Positions 47,395 through 57,899 of a DNA stretch of 64,000 nucleotides are shown here, piece by piece. Position 1 is the stretch's first letter. The number at the start of each line of letters is the position of its first letter. Source of the DNA: Brevibacillus laterosporus DSM 25 (GTDB lineage: Bacteria; Bacillota; Bacilli; Brevibacillales; Brevibacillaceae); assembly GCF_002706795.1 (NCBI RefSeq), contig NZ_CP017705.1, positions 4,625,501-4,689,500 of the forward strand, read 5' to 3'. Under the pieces are notes generated by a model. The model was given only the letters and a program-made list of their open reading frames with translations, searched no databases and was not told the DNA's origin. Made by a program: the position numbers and the translations under genes.

Positions 47395-48079
47395 ATATCG
47401 TTCCGCAATGGAAAAAATCGAAGTTACTCCTCAAATGGAGGAAAGAATTCTAAGTAGTGTGTCAAGGAAAAGAGAAGCGAGTACCGAGATAAAAAAACAA
47501 CAATACCTCAAATGGATCAGGCCAGCGAGCACTATTGCTGCCTGTTGTGCCGTTGTACTAGGTGCTATGGCCATTTATCCAACATTGATAAATAACAACG
47601 GGGTCAATAAACAGATTCAAACATCTCCACATGCAGACAATGAGGAAGGAATGAGCGCCCAACCGGGAACGGATCGGGTTTTAGTTACTAGCCCGATTAA
47701 GAATATGAAAGGGGTTGACGAGGTTAAAAAAGCTGTTCCCTTTGAACTGCTTGTACCGGGAAAACTCCCAACCGGGTATAAATTGGATAACTCTTCAGTT
47801 ATTTCAGGAAAACTAGCAAAAATTATTTATTCTGACGGAAGTAAAAAAATCACATATAGAGTGGCAAAGGGAGCAGAGGATATCAGTGGTGACTATACAT
47901 CCTATGAAGAAACCGATGTTGTAAAAATTGGCGATATTGAGGTAACACTCAAGGGAAGTAACTCGCTTATCAACCTCGCCACTTGGATAAAGGATGGTTG
48001 TTCCTATTCCTTGTCTTTTTCAAGAGGAATAGAAAAAAATGCTGTGATTTTGATTATAGAAAGTATGGAAAAAGCATGA
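47384..48079 (+). CDS. Anti-sigma factor with one membrane helix and extracellular DUF4367
   Basis: About 230 residues: a short cytosolic part (KNKYRSAMEKIEVTPQMEER), a single helix near residues 50-68 (STIAACCAVVLGAMAIYPTL), and an outer DUF4367 domain (VKKAVPFELLVPGKLPTGYK; GAEDISGDYTS; INLATWIKDGCSYSLSF). AAGGAG sits nine bases before TTG 47384 and only three before ATG 47378, so TTG is preferred. It probably holds the sigma factor at the membrane. The paired DUF4367 domains inside the operon are unusual. Confidence 0.8.
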   Translation: MKNKYRSAMEKIEVTPQMEERILSSVSRKREASTEIKKQQYLKWIRPASTIAACCAVVLGAMAIYPTLINNNGVNKQIQTSPHADNEEGMSAQPGTDRVLVTSPIKNMKGVDEVKKAVPFELLVPGKLPTGYKLDNSSVISGKLAKIIYSDGSKKITYRVAKGAEDISGDYTSYEETDVVKIGDIEVTLKGSNSLINLATWIKDGCSYSLSFSRGIEKNAVILIIESMEKA

Positions 48080-48087
48080 CCGATACA

Positions 48088-48123
48088 GGGGTCTATGCAA
48101 AAAGAAATCGTACTGCTAGGACG
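48088..48123 (+). repeat. Candidate Tn3-family terminal repeat
   Basis: GGGGTCTATGCAAAAAG begins 92 bases beyond the stop codon of the tnpA remnant, with GGGG at the outside. That is where and how a Tn3-family inverted repeat should lie. The opposite end was not found in the window. Confidence 0.4.
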
Positions 48124-48135
48124 TTTGCATATGCA

Positions 48136-48177
48136 AAAAGCCGATTTTTTCCTACGCTAAGGTGTAACCGGCTTTAT
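48136..48177 (+). terminator. Terminator of the sigma/anti-sigma operon
   Basis: AAAAAGCCG and CGGCTTT pair across a 25-base loop containing a T run, with TATTG after the stem. It lies about 60 bases after the anti-sigma stop. Confidence 0.5.
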
Positions 48178-48179
48178 TG

Positions 48180-48890
48180 CTATCCCTGGTTCAACGGCCG
48201 CAATGATTCTAATGTGATAACTTCTTTCGGATCAAAGCGATACTCGCCAAGGAAGTTGACATGTTCCCATCCCAGTGGAGACATATGCTTTAATAAATCC
48301 TCTCGTAATATCCCTTTACTTCGAAGCAGGTCCGTAGCCTTGCCTAGATAAACTGTATTCCAAACGCTAATTGCATTTATCAGGATGTTTAAAGCACTTG
48401 CGCGTTACAGTTGATCTTGCAAAGCACGCTCTCTCAACTCTCCATGCTTCCCGAAGAAAATGGCTCGTGCCAGGGCGTTCATTGCTTCTCCTTTGTTTAA
48501 TCCGCGTTGGATACGGCGTCGCATCGATTCGCTTGAGATATAGTCTAGGATAAAGATTGTCTTTTCAATTCGTCCCATCTCTCGAAGGGCTTTGGCAACC
48601 TTGTTCAGGCGAGCATAGGAGCCAAGCTTACCAATATAAGTGCACCAGACACCTTTCCCTCTCGAATTGAATGGGCCAATCGTAAAACATCTTCGTAATT
48701 TTCACGTATCACTTTCATATCAATTTGGCCCCGGAGAAGATTCTCAAGTTTCGGGAAATCACTAGGTTTTCTGATCGTATAAAGTTTCGCGTCAGACAAA
48801 TCTCGAAGACGCGGGGCAAACCGAAAACCAAGTAAATGACTCAAGCCAAAGAGCTGATTCGTATAACCGGCTTTAATTGTACTAGTATTA
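48180..48890 (-). pseudogene. Tn3-family transposase (tnpA) C-terminal remnant
   Basis: On the minus strand: KAGYTNQLFGLSHLLGFRFA, PRLRDLSDAKLYTI, LRGQIDMKVIRENYEDVLRL, REGKVSGALI, then after a one-base deletion near 48620 GSYARLNKVAKALREMGRIE, and finally HMSPLGWEHVNFLGEYRFD to the stop at 48180. This is the last ~240 residues of a Tn3-type transposase of about 1000. The 5' three quarters are missing. Confidence 0.8.
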
Positions 48891-49009
48891 GAAGTATTTA
48901 ATAACGTATCTTACGGTACCAACTACTTCTTTTATATTTCCTTAAAGAATCATTATGTGTACTGTGAAATTTATGGATATATAGTATCCTACGAAATCAG
49001 GGGGTGGTA

Positions 49010-49288
49010 ATGATGAAACTACAAGAAGTTCTCATTCATGAAAAGAAAAGATATCTTTTAATTGACAAGTGAGGGTATCCTGTCATTCCTGTTGCAAAAT
49101 ATATAAAGTATTTAGATAACATTGGAAAGGCTGAAAACACACTAAAATCATACTGTTACCATCTAAAGCGCTACTTTCAATTTCTAGAGGAGTGTGGATT
49201 AAGATATCACGAAGTAAATCTTGATATTTTGGCTCATTTCATCGGTTGGCTGAGAATTCCTGCCTATACTATAGCCCTTTTTTATTAA
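49010..49288 (+). pseudogene. Tyrosine recombinase/integrase N-terminal fragment
   Basis: GGGGGTGG precedes ATG 49010. The frame reads MKLQEVLIHEKKRYLLIDK, a TGA, then YPVIPVAKYIKYLDNIGKAE, NTLKSYCYHLKRYFQFLEEC and LDILAHFIGWLR, the core-binding (SAM-like) domain of integrases. It stops at 49288 before the catalytic domain, which is absent. Confidence 0.65.
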
Positions 49289-49299
49289 CTTGGTGTGGA

Positions 49300-49665
49300 C
49301 TAATTTTGTTCCTTTTGTTTTTTCTCCATATATTTTTTACCCCACTCTCCCATAATGTCCAATACTGGTATAAAGCTTTTCCCTTGTATTGTTAGCGAGT
49401 ATTCTACTTTAGGAGGAACTTCTTTATACACTTCTCTGTGAACCATTCCGTCCTCTTCCAATTCTCTCAGTTGTCTTGTCAATATTCCTTTTGAAATGCC
49501 CGGTAACAACCTCTGAAGTTCGTTAAATCTTCTTGTTCGCCGACTTAGATACCATAAAATAATAATTTTCCATCTTCCAGCAATTACATTTTGCGTAAGT
49601 GTCAAAGAGCATACTTCTTCTTGTTCTTCCGGAGGTGGTTCTCCTTGAAAATTAAATCGAGCCAT
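49300..49665 (-). CDS. HxlR family transcriptional regulator
   Basis: 121 residues. The winged helix is spanned by [40 protein letters not shown] and [16 protein letters not shown]. The conserved N-terminal cysteine ([10 protein letters not shown], Cys 19) corresponds to the redox-sensing cysteine of YodB/HypR-type members. It is divergent from an NAD(P)-binding oxidoreductase gene, as with quinone- and electrophile-responsive HxlR pairs; that role is inferred. Confidence 0.92.
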   Translation of the reverse strand: MARFNFQGEPPPEEQEEVCSLTLTQNVIAGRWKIIILWYLSRRTRRFNELQRLLPGISKGILTRQLRELEEDGMVHREVYKEVPPKVEYSLTIQGKSFIPVLDIMGEWGKKYMEKKQKEQN

Positions 49666-49706
49666 TGATTGTATTTTCCCTCTCTCTCATAATGGTACTA
49701 TTTTTG

Positions 49707-49717
49707 TGACTATGTCA
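49707..49717. promoter_or_regulatory. Candidate HxlR operator
   Basis: TGACTATGTCA is a perfect palindrome with 4-base arms. It lies between the divergent HxlR and oxidoreductase genes; a further TTGTGAC half-site is at 49741-49747. Confidence 0.4.
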
Positions 49718-49811
49718 TAAAAAAATGCCTACTTTTGTTATTGTGACTGTGGATATAGTATATACCTAAGCTTCATAATTCAATATGAAAATTTAATTGG
49801 AGGGAAAGAAA

Positions 49812-50687
49812 ATGAAAATATTAGTTACAGGTGCAACAGGGAAATTAGGATCAAAAGTTGTAGAAACGTTATTAAAAACTGTACCAGCGAGTCAATTAGT
49901 TGTTAGTGTTCGAAATCAAGAGAAAGCAGAAGGATTACGAGCTCGCGGAGTAGAAGTTCGACAAGGAGATTTTGATCAACCAGAAACATTAGATTCTGCT
50001 TTTTCAGGAATTGATCGACTTTTCATTATATCTACGGTTGGGGATGATGAAACAATCATTAGAGAGCATGCTAATGCTGTAGCTGCTGCTCAACGTGCTC
50101 AAGTTAAATTTATTGCTTATACTAGTGTAACAAATGCAAGTGAAAGTAACTTATTCCTTGCTCCAGCTCATCGAGCTAGAGAAGAAGCTATTTTGAGAAC
50201 AGACATCCCATACTCGTTTTTACGAAACAATTGGTATTTGGAAAATGAAATTGGAAGCATACAAGGTGCGATTGCAGGAGTACCTTGGGTTACATCTGCT
50301 GGAACTGGAAAAGTAGGTTGGGCACTTCAACAAGATTATGCGGAGGCAGCAGCAAATGTATTAACTGGGAAAGGACACGAGAATACAGTTTACGAGCTTT
50401 CCGGTAAGCTAATGACTCAAGAGGAATTAGCATCTGCTCTTGGAACTGTATTAGGTAAAGAAGTCCCTGTACAACAAGTCGATGATGCTACTTATGCCGA
50501 TATGATGAAAGGTGCAGGGGTACCAGAAGCCTACCTTCCTATGCTCGTAAACATGCAAAAAGGCATTCGAGATGGTGAATTAGAGATAGAGAGCAACGAT
50601 TTAGAAAAATTACTTGGTCGCTCTGCTACACCAATAAACGAGTCTTTGAGCCAAATTGTTAGTCAAAGCTCTCAAACAGGAAATTAA
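49812..50687 (+). CDS. NAD(P)H-binding oxidoreductase (NmrA/QorB-like atypical SDR)
   Basis: 291 residues. The glycine motif MKILVTGATGKLGSKV starts the Rossmann fold; LRNNWYLEN replaces the classical SDR active site, as in the NmrA/QorB (quinone oxidoreductase 2) group. GGAGGG is seven bases before ATG 49812. The HxlR gene upstream is divergent, 146 bases away. A quinone- or aldehyde-reducing detoxification role is plausible. Confidence 0.88.
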   Translation: MKILVTGATGKLGSKVVETLLKTVPASQLVVSVRNQEKAEGLRARGVEVRQGDFDQPETLDSAFSGIDRLFIISTVGDDETIIREHANAVAAAQRAQVKFIAYTSVTNASESNLFLAPAHRAREEAILRTDIPYSFLRNNWYLENEIGSIQGAIAGVPWVTSAGTGKVGWALQQDYAEAAANVLTGKGHENTVYELSGKLMTQEELASALGTVLGKEVPVQQVDDATYADMMKGAGVPEAYLPMLVNMQKGIRDGELEIESNDLEKLLGRSATPINESLSQIVSQSSQTGN

Positions 50688-50796
50688 GTTTAATCAAAAA
50701 ACGACCTTCTCTGATATCATCCCCTTTGAGTAGACAGTGTAAAAAGCCCGCCCACCTGACGGTGGTTGGTACACTCTACTTGGAGGGGATTTTCCT

Positions 50797-51135
50797 ATGG
50801 CTAAAAAAGGTCAAAAATTCAAACGTTATTCCGAGGAGTTTAAGCTGAAGGCTGTAAATTTGTATCAAGAAAGAGGGATGTCCTATAAAGCGATAACTAA
50901 AGCATTAGGAATACCAAGTTCAACTCAGATTAAGCAGTGGGTTCGAAAGTTCAATAGCGGAGAAGGGGTTATGGATAAACGAGGGAAGAGCCGTTCTTGT
51001 GACCACCCTTTTATTGGTCGTCCACGCACCAAATTTGCTACTGTGGAAGAAGAAAGAGATTATCTTAAAGCGCAGGTAGAATACCTAAAAAAGCGCAATC
51101 CGAATCTGCATCTGGGGGGAAGGTATGGAAAGTAA
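50797..51135 (+). CDS. IS3-family transposase OrfA
   Basis: 112 residues with an N-terminal helix-turn-helix (KRYSEEFKLKAVNLYQERGM, SSTQIKQWVRKFNSGEG) and a C-terminal coiled segment (TVEEERDYLKAQVEYLKKR). GGAGGGGATT precedes the ATG. The final codons (NPNLHLGGRYGK) run past the likely frameshift site into orfB sequence. Confidence 0.8.
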   Translation: MAKKGQKFKRYSEEFKLKAVNLYQERGMSYKAITKALGIPSSTQIKQWVRKFNSGEGVMDKRGKSRSCDHPFIGRPRTKFATVEEERDYLKAQVEYLKKRNPNLHLGGRYGK

Positions 51136-51188
51136 ATCGGTTTTTAATCATAAATGAGCTGCGTAAAAAATATCCCCTTACTTGGTTA

Positions 51189-51628
51189 GTGGAAATGGCG
51201 AGAGTGTCTCGATCCGGTTACTACAAATGGCTCAACGCAAAAGGAAAACTATCATTCAGACAAGAGCAGAATCAAAATCTGAAGGAACATCTAATAGCGA
51301 TCCACCAAGCTCATCCATACTTCGGATATCCAAGAATGCAAATTGCATTAAGAAAGAAAGGATGGAATGTGAATCACAAACGAGTATACCGGTTGATGAA
51401 GGAGCTAAAAGGCAACCACTCTCGCAAAGGAAACTGCCTCGATAACGCCTGCATTGAATCTTTTTTTCGCATCTCAAAACTGAGACATTGTACTTTTCTG
51501 AGTGTAAAACAGAAGAAGAACTCTTTCAAGCCATAAAAAAATACATATGGTTTTATAACCATGAACGATTCCAGAAAAAATTAAACCAGTGTGCTCCGGT
51601 GGAATACCGAAACACACTGGCTGCTTAG
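51189..51628 (+). pseudogene. IS3-family transposase OrfB with catalytic core deleted
   Basis: Codons 1-72 are normal (VSRSGYYKWL; HPYFGYPRMQIALRKKGWNV; NHKRVYRLMKEL). Then GNHSRKGNCLDNACIESFF joins directly, so the segment with the first two catalytic Asp residues is missing. After a frameshift the end (KKYIWFYNHERFQKKLNQCA) lies in another frame to 51628. It cannot transpose by itself. Confidence 0.8.
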
Positions 51629-51896
51629 GCTTTTTTAATACTGTCTACTTGACAGGGGTAAGACCAACTAGCGTTCTTTTTTTGTCGAAAAATTTATGAC
51701 TGTTGCGAATAAAATTATTAAACGGAAATCGTAGAACAACATGGTAAAATATCGCTTTATAGGGAGGTAGAGGGGAATGTCATTAGTTTTTTTATAATGG
51801 AATAAATTAACTACATGAATACCCTTGTTACTATCCAGCTTTCATTATAAGATAGCTATGTTTTGCCAATTTGGAAATGGGAGGTAAATTTCTCGT

Positions 51897-53939
51897 ATGT
51901 ACAACAATTTTAGAAAGTGGACAGCAGGGTTATTGATAATCACGCTGTGTATCAGTATCTTGCCAGGAGGTGAAGTAATTGCCTTAGAGCAAACAGATCA
52001 AGCAATACCGTTAGGACCAACGACAAGCCAGACGTTGGAACAAAGGAAAACAGAGGAAATTTTACAGCCTGCGAAGGAAAAGACGCTTAGCTCTGATCCT
52101 TCTTCTCTAGCTACACCAGAAACGACAGCACTTTCAGAAAACACGGATTCAACAGTTGAACAAAAACCGGAGAAAGAATCTGGGGTAGAACCGGATCAAG
52201 AAAACCAGCAAAAACAACAGACCCAAGAGCCTCAAACAAACTCCGATCTCATTTCTATACCGGAAATTGAATCTTCCGTTTCCTCTCAGCTTACTCAAGA
52301 AAATGAGGTAACGCTTGAAAAAGAGACCGTGGAAAAAATTCTGCAAGAACAAGAGACAAAACAAGCTGTTACCATTTCTCTTACGTCTGAACGAACATTA
52401 CCACAAGAAGAGCTTGATCCAAGTAAACTTATCGAAATAGAGAAATCGATGTATGAAGCTGCTGCGCCAGAGATTACTTATAACGACAACCAATATAGGG
52501 GTCAGCTGGTTAAAGGAAAATACTTCGCTACTGTACTAGATAAAGACGATCAAAAAACAGTGATTCTCAGCATTGAATACAGTGGGAACATTGAACGTTC
52601 CCCGCTTACCCTTGAGCATTTTGAACTAGGGGACGAGCAGCCTACAAATCAACCTAAGGTCTCGCTTCGCAAGAAAAGATCGATTTTAGAAGAGGAAGAG
52701 CCGCCAACAAGACCCGGTCTTTTGAAAGCATTTGAAACGGATGATAAAAAAATGGTCATCAACTGGACTGGTTCGAAAAGCAATGTTGCTTTAGCAGGTT
52801 ATGAAATCTATCGAAATGGAAAGCGCATTGCTATTACAAAAACGACTACGTTTACGGATAGTGATCAAGACCCCTTGGTTTATAGCTATGTGGTACGAGC
52901 GATTGATATAGCAGGTAGACGTTCCGAGCCAAGTAATGTCGCGGTTCCCATTCCCTATAAAAAATCGGTCCAAATCTATAAGAAAGAACAGTTTTATGAT
53001 GATACATCCTGTGCAATTAGAGAGGAATCTGCTTTCAGAGAGGCACCTAGCCGAATTACCTATCAGGATAAGGATAACTACAGTGGGTATATAAAGAAGG
53101 ACAGTTATATTCTCATCGGTTGTGGCGGAAAAAATGAGGATAAGTACGCTGATATCGATGTGATTTACAAGGGAGAGGTTTATCGAAGCTTACATGAACT
53201 TACCACGAAGCCGGTTAATCTCGTAGCATCATCTGTTAGCTCGAATGAAGTTACCTTAACATGGGACCCTGTCGTAAAACCAAACGATTCTATTCTATCA
53301 TATACAGTGATCCGAAATGGTGAGAATCCCAAAAATGTAAGCGAGAATAAGTATATAGATAAGAATGTACAGCCTGGTATGCAATATCATTATCAGGTCG
53401 TCGTTATTTTTGAATCCTTAACCGTATCGTTACTCAGCGATGAATTGAAGGTCCAGATACCAGGTACCGTGACGAATCCGCAGCTAATCCTATCTACTAA
53501 TGTACTTCAGGAGTCAAGTCAAAACGATGGTAGCATTGCTACACCTTTAATCGTGTATCTCAAGCAGGGAGTTTTTGAAAAAGATCTCTCTAGCGGAATC
53601 ACGATTGAAAATTTACCACAAGGATTAACGATATCGACAAAACGTGATTCAGACAATCAGATAACCATCCAATTGAATGGGAGAGCCAAGGTCCATGATA
53701 AGCCAGTGGACAACCTCATTCTGAAAATAGATAAGAATTGTATTGTTGGTGCAACTGCTGAAACAAAGAGCGGTGCCTTCACGATTGCTTTCCGTGAGAA
53801 CAATATCGCAGCCTTGTATGAGTACGAATACAATGAGCAGAATCAATTAATCGCTATCAAAAAAGATGGAACGGTTATCATTCGCTATCTATACGATGAA
53901 AATGGAAATCTACTAACGAAAAAAATAGTACAGGAATAA
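51897..53939 (+). CDS. Secreted Rhs-associated protein with two FN3 domains, a duplicated small domain and a C-terminal YD repeat
   Basis: 680 residues. Signal peptide at 1-30 (RKWTAGLLIITLCISILPGG), then a Glu/Gln/Ser-rich linker (40-170). A ~48-residue segment near 188-235 (PEITYNDNQYRGQLVKGKYF, ending YSGNIERS) recurs at 382-432 (SRITYQDKDNYSGYIKKDSY, ending YKGEVYRS). Each copy is followed by a fibronectin type III domain (about 272-352 and 436-522). A further beta domain and one Rhs-type YD unit (EYEYNEQNQLIAIKKDGT, YLYDENGNL) form the end. GGGAGG precedes the ATG. It lies 22 bases before the Rhs gene and is probably its partner; the function is unknown. Confidence 0.75.
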   Translation: MYNNFRKWTAGLLIITLCISILPGGEVIALEQTDQAIPLGPTTSQTLEQRKTEEILQPAKEKTLSSDPSSLATPETTALSENTDSTVEQKPEKESGVEPDQENQQKQQTQEPQTNSDLISIPEIESSVSSQLTQENEVTLEKETVEKILQEQETKQAVTISLTSERTLPQEELDPSKLIEIEKSMYEAAAPEITYNDNQYRGQLVKGKYFATVLDKDDQKTVILSIEYSGNIERSPLTLEHFELGDEQPTNQPKVSLRKKRSILEEEEPPTRPGLLKAFETDDKKMVINWTGSKSNVALAGYEIYRNGKRIAITKTTTFTDSDQDPLVYSYVVRAIDIAGRRSEPSNVAVPIPYKKSVQIYKKEQFYDDTSCAIREESAFREAPSRITYQDKDNYSGYIKKDSYILIGCGGKNEDKYADIDVIYKGEVYRSLHELTTKPVNLVASSVSSNEVTLTWDPVVKPNDSILSYTVIRNGENPKNVSENKYIDKNVQPGMQYHYQVVVIFESLTVSLLSDELKVQIPGTVTNPQLILSTNVLQESSQNDGSIATPLIVYLKQGVFEKDLSSGITIENLPQGLTISTKRDSDNQITIQLNGRAKVHDKPVDNLILKIDKNCIVGATAETKSGAFTIAFRENNIAALYEYEYNEQNQLIAIKKDGTVIIRYLYDENGNLLTKKIVQE

Positions 53940-53961
53940 AGTAAGGGTTTGGGAGGAATTT

Positions 53962-54474
53962 ATGTATAGAAAATGGGTTTCCCCTTTCTTATGTGTAGCC
54001 ATTCTTTGGACTGGGTTATTCACGAACGTAAATGTTGTGGGAGCAACAGATGCGCCAGTGAAAAACGAGGAAATAAGCAGAGACACAAATGAAAAGGATA
54101 CAAAAGATTGGATCATAGAGGAACAGAAAAAGGTAGAAAAACAGAAAAAAGAACCAACATCTACTAAAGTCGATGTAACAAAAGAACAAATAGCCCAAAT
54201 GAAGTGGGAACAGCTTCCGCTTGCGTCTGTTCAACAGCTTTTTGATCAGGGGGATCGCACACTTTTACAAATCGTTGCCTATTATTATACCGATGTGCAT
54301 CAGCTTTTGACAGAAGAAGAGATGAATCAGCTGTATGCGTGGAATGATGAACAGGTCATGGGCCAAATTTCCAACATATCAGCGGAAAAAGTAAAACTGT
54401 TAGAGCAAAATGCCCCTAGTGTCATTCACGCCTGCAGGAGTGGAGAGACAAGGATAAACCAAAAGCTAGAGTAA
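53962..54474 (+). pseudogene. Rhs polymorphic toxin, part 1 (signal peptide and N-terminal region)
   Basis: Start of a very large Rhs gene that runs to 59262 and is now in four pieces. MYRKWVSPFLCVAILWTGLF is a signal peptide with GGGAGG before the ATG. A charged linker and a helical domain (LPLASVQQLFDQGDRTLLQI) follow. A one-base shift near 54430 ends this frame (SGETRINQKLE); the alternative frame gives EWRDKDKPKARVKRMALASA, joining part 2. Restored, the whole protein would have about 1760 residues and be exported. Confidence 0.75.
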
Positions 54475-54479
54475 AGCGT

Positions 54480-56273
54480 ATGGCATTAGCTTCTGCCTCA
54501 AGCCCAAGCATGCACTTTACAGAAACGGAACAGCCTATTCGTTACTTTACCAATCAGGTGGAAAATCCAGTAGATGATATCTATCTAACTTCGAACATGC
54601 TAGAAACAGATGTAACACTTGAAGGAAAGCATGGAATGGATCTGGTAATCCAGCGACGATATAACTCGCTGTCTAGTAAGATAACGGCTCCGGGGTTCGA
54701 ATATAGTGAAACAGCGAAAGAGAATCGAACCTACATTGTAAGAGAAGCCGGTACTTTACCGCATACGGTAGGAACGGGCTGGAGCTTTAATCTTCCAACC
54801 TTTGAAGAGGTAACAAAGGAATTAGGGATTGCCGTACATGATTATAGTAACCAACAGTTTTATGAAGCGAAAAATACGAAACACCCTGTTTCCCAGTTTA
54901 TTATGTCAGGGGATGATTGGAGTACGATTGATAGCAGTAAAAAACTTCCCTACCGTAATATAAAATTACCTTCTATTATGACGAACAGAGATTTAGGTTT
55001 TGCAAAAGATGGCTATTCATACTCCATTGAATATATGGAAAAAGAGAGTACGTATCTTGTTGAAAAGCAAAATATTTATGGAGATAAAATTACGTACAAG
55101 ATTCCAGATTACAAAAATACGATTGAGATTATTGATACAGTCGGGAGAAGAGTGGAGATTGGTTATGGGAAGGAAAGAATGATTGATTCCCTTAAGGTGT
55201 ATAACCAAAAAAATAACCTGATCAAAGAGCTTAGATATCATTATAGAGACCCGAACAATACACAGCAGCTAGAGAGCGTAGAAGAAGTAAAAGACGGGAA
55301 ATCAACTACGATTGCTAGATATAACTATAAAACAGCGACTGCGGAATACAATTACATCAAATCATACGAATTGCCAAAAGAAAATAACGCGGCCGTGAAG
55401 CCAGATCAGCTTGAATCGGAAGCATATCTAGCAAAAGACAAGCAAAAACGGGAATTTATTGAATACCTATTACTTCAAAAGGTAGAGTATCCTACACAGG
55501 GAGTAACAGTGGATTATACCTACAGCACCTATAATCCCGAGCCTGTCAATCCTTTTGAACGTGGAGTCATTAGGCTTTATCAGGATAATCAAGCCATATT
55601 CTACTATACGTACCATCCGGTTACCTCTGTTCGATTTAGCTATGATCAAGCGTCCTCCTTGTTCGGGGATACCGAAAGAAAAAGCTTTATTTATTATTAC
55701 AAATTCACCAATCAAGGAAAGCCGACAAAAGAGATTTGGAAGACTCCTAAGTCTGGTATTACACGTTTGAGTAACCATCCGCTACGCCAGGGAGACGTTG
55801 TGACAATCGAAGAAACCAATAGCTTTTCCTCGCAATCGACGGAAAGAACCTATCGGATTAATGAGAACGAACAATTTAATTTGGTTCTTGAGAAGAAGAC
55901 AAGTCCTAAAGAGCAATCCGAACAGATGGAAGCAAAGGGGCAAAACTATCGATATAACCCGGTGAGTTATACCAGCTACGCCTATGAAGGGATTAAAACG
56001 AAGCCATCGTATGTCTATCATTTCGTAGATAACCTACCAGATGGAGAAGCTAAGAAGTATTTATTTGAACCTCAGATCGATAAACGCGATAAGATAGAAA
56101 ATCTTTCTTCCTTAGCAAATGAGACGATCTATGAGTATGACCAAAATGGGGATATCACAGAGCAAAAGGACCCGAATGGTTTGACCACCAACTTTACTTA
56201 TAAAGAAGTAGGGACATTGCGACTGCCTGTTCTTATCGAACAAGTTGCTGGAGATGGACATGCCAAGAAATAA
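54480..56273 (+). pseudogene. Rhs polymorphic toxin, part 2 (beta-shell, first half)
   Basis: 597 codons with the Rhs entry region (NPVDDIYLTSNMLETDVTLE, DLVIQRRYNSL, GTGWSFNLPTF) followed by irregular YD-type repeats (VDYTYSTYNPE, YEYDQNGDITEQKDPNGLTT). The frame is closed by TAA at 56271-56273 (codons HAKK-stop-EYVYN), but the same frame continues without loss of sense, so this is a single nonsense change. Confidence 0.8.
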
Positions 56274-57899
56274 GAATATGTTTATAATCGGGATCATCTA
56301 CTGGAATCGGAGACCATTACAGCCAAATATCCAGGTCAGGAATATGAAGATAAGCTTCTTCGTACGTACAAGTATGGGGACAAAAAGCTGCCTATTTCTC
56401 TCATAGAAGTTCAATTTGGGGCAAGTGATGAATTCTCACATTTCTCGAAGACCTTTACCTATGACAAGAATGATCTACATGTCTCGACGGAACAAATTAC
56501 GGTATATAACGGAGAAAACTCGTTAGAAACGTATTCCTTTACCTATAGGTATGACGATTTAGATTTCGTAGTAACAAAACAATTTCCTGATGAGAGCATA
56601 GTAGGGTATTTCTACGACGAGCTTGGCCGGATTCAAAAAGAAATGTTTATTTCCGCAGAGGGCGATAATCGGGAAACAACATATTCGTATACAAACAGTG
56701 AGCGCAAAGTGATTAAAACGCTACCTAATAAAACGGGCCTGATCACAGCGTATACACCTGCTGGAGAAGTCGTATTTTCTGTAGAGGTGGATAGGCAAGG
56801 AAATCGACGCACTCTCGTGGAAAACACCTATGCAGAGGATGGAAAACAATTAGTAGCGACGTATCCGTATGGGAAAAAAGAAAGAGGAACCACATACAGC
56901 TATCACAGTGATGGAACCTTAAAGGCTGTCACAGACGCGCTGAAACGCACGACCACCATGCAATACGCCAATCAGGCTCAGGATAGCAGTTTGATAACTC
57001 CGGTAGAAAAAACAATTGCTCCAAATGGATTAGAAACCACACAGCTTTATGATCTCTATGGACGCATGGTCTTCAATATGGTTCATACGGCAGACGGCAC
57101 GTTATCAACGGAAACTCAGATGCAGTATGATCGATTCGGAAATCCAACGCACAAGCAGATCACAAACGAACAGGGAGAAAAACGTAGCTGGGACTATAAG
57201 CATGATCTGCGAGGAGAACCCATCTATGTGAAAGACCCGGAGAAGAACGTATATAAATTCCAATACGATGCAAACGGGAACCTGATGAGTACCTTTGAAA
57301 ATGACAAGGAGACAGCCCGTTATGTATACAATGGTCTCTCATGGAAACTGCGCGAAATTGACCCCGCTACCGAAAAGGTCAAAGAGAATTACGAATATGA
57401 TAAGAGTGGGAATCTAGCAAGCTTTACGGATCAAAAGGGAAATATTCGGAAATATACCTATACGCCATTCTATGAGCTAGATACGATGCAGGTCTTATCG
57501 GGCAAAAAAGTAGTGGAGACGGAGAAGAATACCTACGATCAAACAACACGCCAGCTCCTCACCCAGCAAAACAACGATACAAAGGTTTCTTATACGTATG
57601 ACGGTTTTTTACGCCCAACTTCTATGACCACATTTGGACGTACGTACGAACAAAGATACGAGGATGAAGATGATACCCCTGACTCGATTGTGTATCCAGA
57701 TGGAACTGCAACAGCTTACACCTATGATGGGCTAGGACGCATATTATCCGTCAAACATCCAGGAATGGGCAAGATCACCTATGAGTACGACACGTCCACA
57801 ACAGGGGATACCGTGCATGCCCAGTATCCAAACGGCACCAATCGAGAAAGGCTTCAACTCATTTGGTCAGACAACAGACGTGCAGCATTTCCAAGCTAA
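56274..57899 (+). pseudogene. Rhs polymorphic toxin, part 3 (beta-shell, second half)
   Basis: In the same frame as part 2: YVYNRDHLLESETITAKYPG, then many YD repeats (YDDLDFVVTKQFPDESIVGY, YDELGRIQKE, YNYDQ-type units, YEYDKSGNLASFTDQKGNIR, YTYDGLGRILSVKHPG). The frame ends at 57899 after a one-base shift near 57850. The first ATG after the stop is at 56643. Confidence 0.8.

Larger units (their letters stand above)
50721..51658 (+). mobile_element. IS3-family element with internal deletion (defective)
   Basis: Bounded by imperfect inverted repeats of about 28 bases (CCCCTTTGAGTAGACAGT at 50721 and ACTGTCTACTTGACAGGGG ending 51658). About 940 bp, some 500 short of a full element, because most of the orfB catalytic region is missing. 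No target duplication was recognisable. Confidence 0.75.
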
